From NCBI GenBank assembly GCA_964652645.1, contig CAZZCS010000077.1:1-11524 (forward strand): a stretch of 11,524 nucleotides of DNA, written 5' to 3'. The notes below the pieces were generated by a model. It saw only the letters and a program-made list of their open reading frames with translations, did not search any database and had not been told where the DNA came from. Source of the stretch: CAZZCS01 sp964652645. GTDB taxonomy: Bacteria; Cloacimonadota; Cloacimonadia; Cloacimonadales; Cloacimonadaceae. Of the stretch, positions 1 through 6,489 are shown piece by piece (positions within the stretch are counted from its first letter, which is position 1; every line of letters begins with the position of its first letter). Made by a program: the position numbers and the translations under genes.

Positions 1-20
1 ACCGTATTTCCTTTCTGTAC

Positions 21-36
21 GGGGGCTCACGCCCCC
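21..36. repeat. Short perfect hairpin repeat unit
   Basis: GGGGGC (21-26) and GCCCCC (31-36) form a perfect 6-bp stem around a TCAC loop. A related unit follows at 63-80. The right arm extended to 38 can instead pair with 61-68. Confidence 0.5.
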
Positions 37-72
37 GCCTATGCCACCCACGACTTCGTCGCGGGGGCTGTC

Positions 73-90
73 GCCCCGCTGGGGCTTTTT
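73..90 (+). terminator. Possible rho-independent terminator (plus strand)
   Basis: GCCCC (73-77), a 3-nt loop GCT and GGGGC (81-85) form a short GC stem followed directly by five Ts (86-90), the usual layout of an intrinsic terminator read on the plus strand. It would end a gene lying to the left of the window. The stem is only 5 bp, and its left arm competes with an alternative 6-bp stem, 61-66 with 74-79, so confidence is low. Confidence 0.35.
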
Positions 91-257
91 GGTGCGCAGC
101 TCCTTTCCGCACAAGCCATTCAGCCGCTCGTAGTGCTGCCTTTGGCCTGCGCCAGAAGACGGGCAAGCCAGTGTTACGTCATTCCACATGAGTCCTATGC
201 GCCATGTAGTATGCAGGATAAAGTACACCCGGAAGGCGCAAATGACTCCTGCTGGAT

Positions 258-277
258 CGGCGCTTCGGCGAGCGCCG
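258..277. repeat. 7-bp GC hairpin
   Basis: CGGCGCT (258-264) and AGCGCCG (271-277) are perfect reverse complements around a 6-nt loop, TCGGCG. No T-run follows on either strand, so a terminator role is not supported. Confidence 0.4.
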
Positions 278-284
278 GTACACG

Positions 285-300
285 TACAGGTTTGCCTGTA
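285..300. repeat. 6-bp hairpin
   Basis: TACAGG (285-290) and CCTGTA (295-300) form a perfect 6-bp stem with a TTTG loop. It sits between the 258-277 hairpin and the 308-334 hairpin. No function can be assigned. Confidence 0.35.
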
Positions 301-307
301 TATGAGA

Positions 308-334
308 ATGGGAGGGGGCACCCCCCCCTCCCAT
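308..334 (-). terminator. Strong hairpin, likely 3' end of the M6 protease transcript
   Basis: Positions 308-318 (ATGGGAGGGGG) and 324-334 (CCCCCTCCCAT) are perfect reverse complements. They give an 11-bp GC-rich stem with a 5-nt loop, starting 20 nt past the protease stop codon. The position is right for a transcription terminator or an mRNA 3'-end stabiliser. The minus-strand bases after the stem, TCTCATATA, are not a true U-tract, so it is not a textbook intrinsic terminator. The structure is symmetrical and could act in both directions. Confidence 0.5.
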
Positions 335-354
335 ATTATCTGGATAAACAGTGT

Positions 355-2934
355 TTACTTTGCCAGCAGGATCTTCCTGATACCAAGAGCTCTGTGCCCC
401 TGGTTTAGCCTCACAAAATAGATCCCGCTACTTACGGCTCTACCATTAGAATCCAAGCCATCCCAAGGCACTGTATATGCCCCTGGGGTTTTATGCTCAT
501 CCACCAGAGTGCTCACAATCTGGCCTTTGAGATTGTAAATAGAGAGCTTTGCCTGGCCAGATTCTGGAACTGAATAGCGGATACTCGTATTGGGATTGAA
601 GGGATTGGGATAGTTTGTGATATACGCTAAGGGCGAAGGAACCACGTGTTCCTCAGTGCCAGTCTGAGGGGCTTGCAGTAATAGCTCGATGATAGCTCCG
701 CCCACGACTCCCCGGGCTATGGCATCCGTCCAGGGACGACCTGTTTCAGTGATCCAGCTATGCCCACACACTCCAGAATGATCAAACATCATCTGCTTGT
801 ACTCTCTGATATTGAGGACAACAGCGATCATACCAGAGATCGTGTCTTCCAGATCAAATTCCTGCTCAAAGCGTCCTTCCATGGGGACGTACATGTTTCC
901 AAGATTTACCAGGACTTCATCCGTAATCATACCATTGGAAAATCGATTTATAGTAGCGCTTACGAGGCCTGGCTCCACAGGGTCTCCCCATGGATCCGGT
1001 TCAATGTGAAAAGCCAATTTTCTGATCTCATATTCCATGTCACCCAAATCCAGATCAATAGCTATCTTAAGAGGTATTATGCCACGCCCAAATTCCTCAT
1101 AAACCGGCTCATCGGTGATCCAGCCAAACCAGTTTTCGGTGGCTGGATTCACAATTCTAAAAGTAGATTGAGCACTTGTGGATTCCATGGTGCCAGTAGT
1201 GGCCGTTACTACGAGTTGATGCACACCCGTCTCAATCATACTGGCATCATAGGTCACTGAATATGGCTCCGTAGTGACAGTACCTATATGCGATCCATCC
1301 AGGCTAAAGCTTACAGAGGAAATAGCTGCCTGAGGATGGCTCACGTTTGCCCGGAGTTCGATCTGCCCCAAGGGTATTACAGACCCATTGGCAGGGCCTA
1401 CAATCTCGATCTGCGGCGGTATTGCAGTGTTTTGGGGGTTGTAGTAGAAACTGATGGTCTCCCCTATCATACCGACATCACTGATGTTTAGACCCGCCAG
1501 ATTATTATTGGAGAGGAAGCAGTTTGGGTTTGTCCAGTTATTAAATTCCGTCCGATAGTTATCTGCACTAAAGGTAGCTTCAAAGATCAAACCGTTTGTA
1601 TTGGCCGAGCCATTGGGTCTGTAGATATAGACCTCATCCGGAGGACCATCTGCATTGCCATCAAGGCTGGGCCTGATCCTGTAGATCAGGAGCCCTGAGC
1701 CTGGCAGATTCTGTTCAAAGATATCGCTGTCCTGCTTTCTGTATTCCAGGACAAAGAATTCTGAACTGTTCCCGGGGACATTGATCTTGTAGACACTATT
1801 AAATTCTGAGGTTAGAGGCATTAGATTATAATAGCCTGCTTCGGTAATGGTGGGGACTTCACTTATCCAGCCCCCATACTTATACTTCATCCAGGCACCC
1901 ATGTGTCCATATCCGCTTTCCATAATATCCCAACATCCCACAGGTGTAATACCATTGTGAGTATAATGATAGAGGTCTGGAGCTCCTACGGAGTGGAACA
2001 TTTCGTGGCAAAGGGTTCTGGTATTGTTATGATTCTCGGGCTGGAAAGTAAAATCCCATACCCGCTTTCCATTTATATAAGCTTCCTCATAATATAGCAC
2101 CCAGCGATGTGCCCAGAGAAGATCTGCCCAGGCCGTATGAGGGCCTCTGATGATAAAGCAGACGTTATCTACATAGCCGTCATTATCAGCATCGATATTG
2201 AGCCCCGCTGGCACCTGACTGGAGATAAAGTTTATGGCATTTGCCAGCAACAAATGTTCCCGTTCTGTACGCTGCCAGGAATCGATATAGCCTGTAGGGT
2301 TTGTCACAGCGTTGTAGGGCATGTAATATGCTCTGGGGTGGGTATCCTGATATGATAGGTTTGTATCGTCATTACAGACTGGGTAGTGATGAGTCACATA
2401 ATCCAATTGATCATAGCTGACCTTGCGGAAGTAGTTACGCAGAGAATAGTCGTCATCGCCAATGGGGTTAAATTTGGCATCGAAAGCGCTGCGGGGCTCA
2501 TCAAACTCATCCTGATCGCTGAAGCGGATGAAGACATTGAGGTTGTTTACTACCCCTGTGTTTGGGGCTCGATGGTTGGGCCTGGCATCATGAAGTCTGT
2601 GCATAAAGGATCTTTTTGCCTCGTAGGCTGCCTCAGATACTCGAATGCCGGGCTGTAAACCGACATTGGCAGGGTTTGTACCAGCCACTCGATACTGCGA
2701 AGGGGCAGGCTCACCATCCAAAACGAGGGCATAATAATAGAAGCCGTCTTGCTGGCTTTGGATGATTGTAAAATTGTTGGCATCGTGTAGCCAGTTTACA
2801 TATTCGTCACCACTGGCATAGAGATAAAGCGTGGTACCATCTGGTTCAACCACCTCAGTAGGTACATCACTGAGGTACGCAGCCCAGAAGATCACGGGCA
2901 ACATTAAAATCAATAGCATGAGTCTCAATTTCAT
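355..2934 (-). CDS. Secreted M6-family metalloprotease with C-terminal sorting domain
   Basis: This is a predicted extracellular zinc endopeptidase of family M6 (immune inhibitor A-like), 859 aa. Residues 1-20 form a hydrophobic signal peptide. The zinc site is H310-E-M-F-H314 with G317 and D320, the HExxHxxGxxD pattern of M6. An acidic DADNDGYVD loop (248-256) looks like a calcium-binding site, and a WDIMESG Met-turn-like segment follows near 335. Residues about 507-595 resemble a bacterial Ig-like domain; about 598-752 is an unassigned, probably beta-rich region. Residues 775-859, beginning YPNPFNPNTSIRY, are a FlgD-Ig/Por-type sorting domain. The ATG at 2934 is chosen because GGAGG lies 5 nt upstream and the signal peptide begins there; an in-frame ATG at 2964 would add ten residues before it. 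The role is probably extracellular protein degradation; the substrate is unknown. Confidence 0.93.
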   Translation of the reverse strand: MKLRLMLLILMLPVIFWAAYLSDVPTEVVEPDGTTLYLYASGDEYVNWLHDANNFTIIQSQQDGFYYYALVLDGEPAPSQYRVAGTNPANVGLQPGIRVSEAAYEAKRSFMHRLHDARPNHRAPNTGVVNNLNVFIRFSDQDEFDEPRSAFDAKFNPIGDDDYSLRNYFRKVSYDQLDYVTHHYPVCNDDTNLSYQDTHPRAYYMPYNAVTNPTGYIDSWQRTEREHLLLANAINFISSQVPAGLNIDADNDGYVDNVCFIIRGPHTAWADLLWAHRWVLYYEEAYINGKRVWDFTFQPENHNNTRTLCHEMFHSVGAPDLYHYTHNGITPVGCWDIMESGYGHMGAWMKYKYGGWISEVPTITEAGYYNLMPLTSEFNSVYKINVPGNSSEFFVLEYRKQDSDIFEQNLPGSGLLIYRIRPSLDGNADGPPDEVYIYRPNGSANTNGLIFEATFSADNYRTEFNNWTNPNCFLSNNNLAGLNISDVGMIGETISFYYNPQNTAIPPQIEIVGPANGSVIPLGQIELRANVSHPQAAISSVSFSLDGSHIGTVTTEPYSVTYDASMIETGVHQLVVTATTGTMESTSAQSTFRIVNPATENWFGWITDEPVYEEFGRGIIPLKIAIDLDLGDMEYEIRKLAFHIEPDPWGDPVEPGLVSATINRFSNGMITDEVLVNLGNMYVPMEGRFEQEFDLEDTISGMIAVVLNIREYKQMMFDHSGVCGHSWITETGRPWTDAIARGVVGGAIIELLLQAPQTGTEEHVVPSPLAYITNYPNPFNPNTSIRYSVPESGQAKLSIYNLKGQIVSTLVDEHKTPGAYTVPWDGLDSNGRAVSSGIYFVRLNQGHRALGIRKILLAK

Positions 2935-2939
2935 GGTAT

Positions 2940-2944
2940 CCTCC
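2940..2944 (-). promoter_or_regulatory. Ribosome binding site fixing the protease start
   Basis: GGAGG on the minus strand ends 5 nt before the ATG at 2934 (codon 2932-2934). It supports this start over the upstream in-frame ATG at 2964. The 109-bp gap upstream to the M55 stop is AT-rich and could hold a separate promoter, but I see no convincing -35/-10 pair. Confidence 0.6.
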
Positions 2945-3043
2945 ATTTGAATATCTAGATACAATTATCGATCCAAATTATCTATTATTCTGCAAATCGC
3001 TCACTTTTTGCATACAATCTTGCCTCACAGCAGAAGAGAGACC

Positions 3044-3886
3044 CTAGATACCGGTGGAATAAGCAAGCGTGATCAGGGCTACAATAGCTTCGAAAAGAAT
3101 GGGATAGTCGTCGTTTGCATAGGATATCGTCTTGCCGTCCACTCTCTTTGTCCCCGGCATCAGGCATGCCATATCAGCCATGGCTGTGGAGTGGAATTCG
3201 ATTTCCAGCGTGATAGGTGGATCAAACTGGAATAGCTTGTATTCCCGGGCCGGCTTTGAGAGAACCTTGTGGGTTGCTTTCTGAAGAGCAGAGCGGACTA
3301 CTATGGGGTTATAGTTCTTGGCTGCAAATTTGGAAAAGCCCTCTTTGGTGCAGACATATTCTATCCAGGGTATTGCGTCGTGAATCATAAGCTCTTTTTG
3401 CAAGGCCAGATCTCCTGAAACCAGGGCTACAGGTACTCCCATACACCCTGCAAAAGCTGCATTGATCAGAGCTTCATTCATAGGCTTACCATTTATTGAT
3501 ATTTTCTGGATTTTGCTGTTTGAATAGCTGTGATCCATATTGCCATTGAGGGCACCTGTTCCTGCATGATAGCCGATCAGGAACACATAATCGAAATCCT
3601 GGGTGAGCATTGGCATCATATATGTGGGCCTGGGGCCGCCTGAGATCAGGTTTATTCTACTATCCAGCTTACAAAAATCATAATCTATATTGTCTCCACT
3701 ACTATGAGAATCAGCTATTAATATCTCATCTATTTCTGCGTTTCGCTCCGATGATTGGATCCCTTCGATCAGGTCTGTGAGGTGATCGTGAATTGCCTTT
3801 TTGACTGCGCCTGGGTTTTTCTTCTCGTGATCCCAGTTAAAGGTGCCGGGTATTCCTTCCATGTCCAAAGAAATATAGATCTTCAT
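3044..3886 (-). CDS. M55 family D-aminopeptidase (DppA-like)
   Basis: A 280-aa metallopeptidase of family M55, close in length to Bacillus subtilis DppA, which removes N-terminal D-amino acids from peptides such as D-Ala-D-Ala. All expected zinc and catalytic residues are visible: D8 and E10 in SLDMEG, H61 in ADSHSS, H107 in GYHAG, H119 in MDHS and E138 in NEALINAA. The conserved LMPGT motif is at 242-246. There is no signal peptide, so it is cytoplasmic; the family is known to form decamers. A TTG at 3898 would extend the frame by four residues, but GGAG at 3893-3896 is correctly placed for the ATG at 3886. It follows psuG by 14 bp and is probably co-transcribed. The likely role is recycling of D-amino-acid peptides from the cell wall or diet. 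Confidence 0.9.
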   Translation of the reverse strand: MKIYISLDMEGIPGTFNWDHEKKNPGAVKKAIHDHLTDLIEGIQSSERNAEIDEILIADSHSSGDNIDYDFCKLDSRINLISGGPRPTYMMPMLTQDFDYVFLIGYHAGTGALNGNMDHSYSNSKIQKISINGKPMNEALINAAFAGCMGVPVALVSGDLALQKELMIHDAIPWIEYVCTKEGFSKFAAKNYNPIVVRSALQKATHKVLSKPAREYKLFQFDPPITLEIEFHSTAMADMACLMPGTKRVDGKTISYANDDYPILFEAIVALITLAYSTGI

Positions 3887-3892
3887 ACTTGT

Positions 3893-3896
3893 CTCC
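3893..3896 (-). promoter_or_regulatory. Ribosome binding site fixing the M55 start
   Basis: GGAG on the minus strand lies 6 nt upstream of the ATG at 3886. It falls inside the possible TTG-initiated extension beginning at 3898, which argues against that longer start. Confidence 0.5.
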
Positions 3897-3900
3897 AAAA

Positions 3901-4845
3901 CTATTGATTGTTGGTTGCAGCGTAGTGATTTGCTATGTTGGCAGCAAGATGGGCGTTATTCTCCAGAAGAGCAAGATTTGCCTTTACTGACCTGCCAGAC
4001 GTGGCCTGGGCCAGATAGCTCAGGAGAAAGGGAGTGAGAGCTTTGCCCGATATCCCCTTGTCTCTGGCTGATCTAGTGGCATCCTGGATCGTGGGCTCAA
4101 TCTCTTCAATGGGGATTTCATACTCTCTGGGTATGGGATTTGCCACTAAGACCCCTGTGCTCCTGGAACTCATCTGATGCATTATTCTAAAGCTCGTACA
4201 GAGTTCCTCTACAGTGTCGATTCTGGAAATGTCAACCCCGCTGGAGCAGCTGTAAAAAGCAGGAAACTGGTCTGATTTCCATCCGTAAACAGGAACTCCC
4301 ATACTCTCCAGCAGCTCGATCGTGGCAGGGATATCCAGGATGGCCTTACAGCCAGCAGAAACCACCATTACCGGAAACCTGGCCAGTGCCATGAGATCCA
4401 TAGATAGGTCCGGATTCCTTTGCCAATCCCGATGCACACCGCCGATGCCACCTGTAGCAAAGACGCTGATTCCGCATAAAGCAGCTGCTTGCATGGTAGC
4501 AGAGACTGTAGTACCCCCATTTTGCTTTCTGCTGATTGCCAGGGGTAAATCTCGAGTAGATATTTTCTGCCAGGGGGTTTGCTGTTTTAGTAAATTCTCC
4601 AATTGATCCAGGTCATCGTGCTCCAGGCCGATATGTATCTTGCCTCTCAGTACCACAATTGTGGCGGGGACAGCACCCGTATCTCTGATGATCTTTTCGA
4701 GAGTATAAAGAGTCTCCAGATTTTGCGGATATGGCAATCCATGGGTAATAACGGTAGATTCGAGAGCGACAATGCCAGTGGAATCCAGTAGAGCTTGTTT
4801 TACAGATTTGGATGGAGCGATATATGCTGGAAGAGGGTGTTCCAA
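3901..4845 (-). CDS. psuG: Pseudouridine-5'-phosphate glycosidase
   Basis: PsuG reversibly splits pseudouridine 5'-phosphate into uracil and ribose 5-phosphate in the cytoplasm. The 314-aa sequence follows the E. coli enzyme almost end to end. Visible motifs are ALEST with E29, ITHGLPYPQN, NGGTTVSATM, FATGGIGGVHR (129-139), the metal-site Asp D150 in LSMDL, the Schiff-base lysine K167 in SAGCKAILD, VANPIPREYEIP, GKALTPFLL, and the C-terminal ENNAHLAANIA. The start is a TTG at 4845 with only a weak upstream purine stretch; no ATG or GTG lies in frame between the preceding rlpA stop and this point, so TTG is the most plausible choice. It lies 30 bp after rlpA and 14 bp before the M55 gene. No PsuK-type pseudouridine kinase is present in the window. 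Confidence 0.94.
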   Translation of the reverse strand: MEHPLPAYIAPSKSVKQALLDSTGIVALESTVITHGLPYPQNLETLYTLEKIIRDTGAVPATIVVLRGKIHIGLEHDDLDQLENLLKQQTPWQKISTRDLPLAISRKQNGGTTVSATMQAAALCGISVFATGGIGGVHRDWQRNPDLSMDLMALARFPVMVVSAGCKAILDIPATIELLESMGVPVYGWKSDQFPAFYSCSSGVDISRIDTVEELCTSFRIMHQMSSRSTGVLVANPIPREYEIPIEEIEPTIQDATRSARDKGISGKALTPFLLSYLAQATSGRSVKANLALLENNAHLAANIANHYAATNNQ

Positions 4846-4875
4846 TCTTATCTCATCTATGCGAATATGGTTGAA

Positions 4876-5382
4876 TTATCTGCTTGCGTAATCCGAAGTA
4901 GCTTCCTGCTCTTCTGTAATAGTATAATCATCGGGTAAAAACTCGACTTCTGTCTTGATTACACCAGCGCGGATCATACCAATCTCTTTTGCCGCAGCAT
5001 AAGACAGGTCCAGTTGTCTTCCTGGAGGAAAAGGTCCCCGGTCATTTACTCTCACAACGACAGATTTACCGTTTTTGGGGTTTGTGACACGAAGAATTGA
5101 ATTGAAGGGAAGGGTCTTGTGTGCTGCAGAATAGGCATAGTGGTCGTAGCGTTCACCATTTGCCGTTGTTCTTCCGTGGAAGTACTTGGCATAATACGTA
5201 GTTACCATTATCTCAGGTTCCGGTGGTTCCTGAGTGTGAAGTGAATCAAGAACGGCTTCGGAATAATCCATGCCATACTCATCACTTCCGATTCCGGAGG
5301 CAGCTTCCGCAATCACGGGACCTATGATCAAGATCTGTAATCCCAGAAAAGCTGTCAGTATTAGATTAGTTTTGTTTTTCAT
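4876..5382 (-). CDS. rlpA: RlpA-like septal ring lytic transglycosylase family protein
   Basis: A 168-aa exported protein with one double-psi beta-barrel domain (about residues 60-150) of the RlpA type. Pseudomonas RlpA is a lytic transglycosylase acting on peptidoglycan stripped of its peptides. The motifs containing its key residues are all kept: TANGE (E77), AAHKTLP (H88) and VNDRGP (D114), followed by RQLDLSYAAAKEIG. Residues 1-27 form a signal peptide with a likely cleavage near AEA-A and no lipobox Cys. There is no SPOR domain, so septal targeting by denuded glycan is not supported. The ATG at 5382 is chosen because the signal peptide starts there; an in-frame ATG at 5451 would add 23 residues with no visible ribosome binding site. 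A short linker (about 30-58), rich in Asp, Glu and Pro, precedes the barrel. Confidence 0.85.
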   Translation of the reverse strand: MKNKTNLILTAFLGLQILIIGPVIAEAASGIGSDEYGMDYSEAVLDSLHTQEPPEPEIMVTTYYAKYFHGRTTANGERYDHYAYSAAHKTLPFNSILRVTNPKNGKSVVVRVNDRGPFPPGRQLDLSYAAAKEIGMIRAGVIKTEVEFLPDDYTITEEQEATSDYASR

Positions 5383-5409
5383 ATGTTTACCATTTAATAT
5401 GATTTCCTT
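5379..5409 (-). promoter_or_regulatory. Possible four-codon leader coupled to rlpA
   Basis: On the minus strand AAGGAA (5409-5404) lies 10 nt before an ATG at 5393, which opens a tiny frame encoding MVNI and stopping with TGA at 5381-5379. That TGA overlaps the rlpA ATG as ATGA. The best Shine-Dalgarno near rlpA is therefore placed for the leader rather than for rlpA itself. This is inference from spacing only, and it may be chance. Confidence 0.2.
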
Positions 5410-5465
5410 AGAATGGAGGGGCAGATTATTGTCAAGAACAAATTGCTTCATTGTGGTCTTATAGC

Positions 5466-5471
5466 ATTATA
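5466..5471 (-). promoter_or_regulatory. Candidate -10 box upstream of rlpA
   Basis: TATAAT on the minus strand lies about 85 nt upstream of the rlpA start, in the 135-bp gap after the deacetylase stop. No good -35 hexamer lies 16-18 nt further up; the best match is TAGATT at 17 nt. If real, it would start an rlpA-psuG-M55 transcript near 5459. Confidence 0.3.
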
Positions 5472-5517
5472 TATCAACAGGTTATCCCAATCTACAGAAT
5501 GTGGGTATCAGCATGTA

Positions 5518-6354
5518 TTATATAGTAATGTACCTACCCATAGTGATGAAATTTGTAGTTTGGAGCAACGTGTCGAGCTTTGGCTTTACCGTATTGAGAT
5601 TGAGATAGCTTTTGGCATATAGAATCGGATTCATCTGCAAGCGAGGATGTCGAGAATCCATTTCTCTGGGGTGTATATATATAGTAAGAGGCGAATGAGC
5701 AAGGTGCTTCTTTGCCATCTGCTCAATCAAGGTTTTTGGGAAAAAGCGTAGATAGACACCCCCAAACATACTGAATTTGATTCCATAAGGAAACTCTGCC
5801 ACCGTAATAGGAAACTCCCAGATAGCGCCATTACTCGTATCTATGCGATAAGGTTGATTGGCAACCGGGCCGTATATTTGGTGTTTTCTACGATTGGGCA
5901 GGAGTGAAGAATCGTACTGGATTCCGCTCTCAGCTAGCGTCTCAAAGTACCACCTGGTATCCGAATTCAGGTGAAAGCCAGCAGCTCTCCAGCCCTTTAC
6001 ATCCGTGCCAGTTAAATCTTCCAGACACTTTCTGGTATCTATTATTTCCTGTCTAAACTCTGCTCGACTCATTCCACTAACCACTTGGTGATACATGCCG
6101 TGAGCGGCTACCTCGTGGCCAAGATCAATTGCTTTGCGCACCAATATAGGATTTCTTTTTGCAATATAGCCCAGAAAGAAGCACGTAGCCTTTGTGTCGT
6201 GGCTGGCAAGTAGCTCGAACAGTGCTTCCATACCATTCTCAACTCTGGAGGGCATTTTATCCCAATCCGCGATCTTGACTTTGGTAGAGGCCGAGATAAA
6301 GTGATAATAGTCTTCCACGTCTATGGTGAAAAAACCGGGCTGCATAGAGCTCAT
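5518..6354 (-). CDS. Polysaccharide deacetylase (NodB fold, XrtA/DUF3473-like)
   Basis: A 278-aa carbohydrate esterase family 4 enzyme expected to remove N-acetyl groups from a polysaccharide. NodB motifs are intact: TIDVEDYYH with D12 as the likely catalytic base; the metal-binding pair H85 and H89 in AAHGMYHQ; R123 in GWRAAGFH; and a late IYIHPREMD motif supplying the final His. The TIDVEDYY opening, the GGVYLRFFP segment and the HPREMDSRHPRL ending match the subfamily with a C-terminal DUF3473 region, often found in exosortase (XrtA) exopolysaccharide loci. No signal peptide or membrane segment is seen, as is usual for that subfamily. GGGG lies 5 nt before the ATG at 6354, supporting this start over the ATG three codons later. 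No exosortase or other polysaccharide gene is in the window. Confidence 0.9.
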   Translation of the reverse strand: MSSMQPGFFTIDVEDYYHFISASTKVKIADWDKMPSRVENGMEALFELLASHDTKATCFFLGYIAKRNPILVRKAIDLGHEVAAHGMYHQVVSGMSRAEFRQEIIDTRKCLEDLTGTDVKGWRAAGFHLNSDTRWYFETLAESGIQYDSSLLPNRRKHQIYGPVANQPYRIDTSNGAIWEFPITVAEFPYGIKFSMFGGVYLRFFPKTLIEQMAKKHLAHSPLTIYIHPREMDSRHPRLQMNPILYAKSYLNLNTVKPKLDTLLQTTNFITMGRYITI

Positions 6355-6489
6355 TCAATCCCCTTTATTACTAATACGTTCACTCTCCTGAAGGAATAGT
6401 AGCTGTCAAGAATTTACTGAGAATTTCATTTGACAACATCACAACATCTCTCAAATGGGGCATAGAATTCTGAGATAAGGAAATCAAAA
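6355..6489. promoter_or_regulatory. Divergent intergenic region between deacetylase and uvrA
   Basis: This 135-bp region must carry the start signals for both uvrA (plus) and the deacetylase (minus). A perfect TTGACA occurs on each strand: 6430-6435 on plus and 6409-6404 on minus. Neither has a good -10 hexamer at 16-18 nt. The nearest TA-rich hexamers are TAGAAT at 6463-6468 on plus and TATTAG at 6376-6371 on minus, each 27 nt away. Promoter assignment is therefore uncertain. No LexA-type box was recognised. Confidence 0.35.
6477..6482 (+). promoter_or_regulatory. Ribosome binding site for the uvrA TTG start
   Basis: AAGGAA lies 7 nt upstream of the TTG at 6490. It is the decisive evidence for a non-ATG start, because the UvrA family alignment also begins here (KTDIIIKGASEHNLK). 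Confidence 0.65.

Larger units (their letters stand above)
1..354. other. GC-rich, hairpin-dense intergenic island
   Basis: No credible gene lies here. Short open frames exist on the plus strand, but their translations are rich in Cys, Pro and Arg, match no family I know, and run into the protease gene on the other strand. GC content at the left end is about 60-65%, clearly above the rest of the window. The stretch contains at least five short perfect inverted repeats: 21-36, 61-79 or 73-85, 258-277, 285-300 and 308-334. Two related units, at 21-39 and 63-80, share the pattern GGGGGCT-NN-CGCCCC. This resembles dispersed palindromic intergenic repeats rather than coding DNA, but copy number cannot be judged from one window. 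Confidence 0.6.

Noticed and set aside
133..421. Two overlapping plus-strand open frames (91 and 77 codons)
   Set aside because: They run through the hairpin-rich island and the G/C runs at 308-334, overlap the end of the protease gene on the other strand, have no good ribosome binding site, and their Cys/Pro/Arg-rich translations match no family I know.
760..1260. 166-codon plus-strand open frame
   Set aside because: It lies wholly inside the M6 protease gene on the minus strand, whose Ig-like and sorting regions are clearly coding. It is an antisense shadow.
5382..5451. Longer N-terminus for the RlpA-like protein (start at 5451)
   Set aside because: The added 23 residues would precede the signal peptide, there is no ribosome binding site before that ATG, and it would lie only about 8 nt from the predicted transcription start.
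6355..6489. Possible SOS (LexA) box upstream of uvrA
   Set aside because: Neither the CTGT-N8-ACAG nor the GAAC-N4-GTTC pattern is present in the region.
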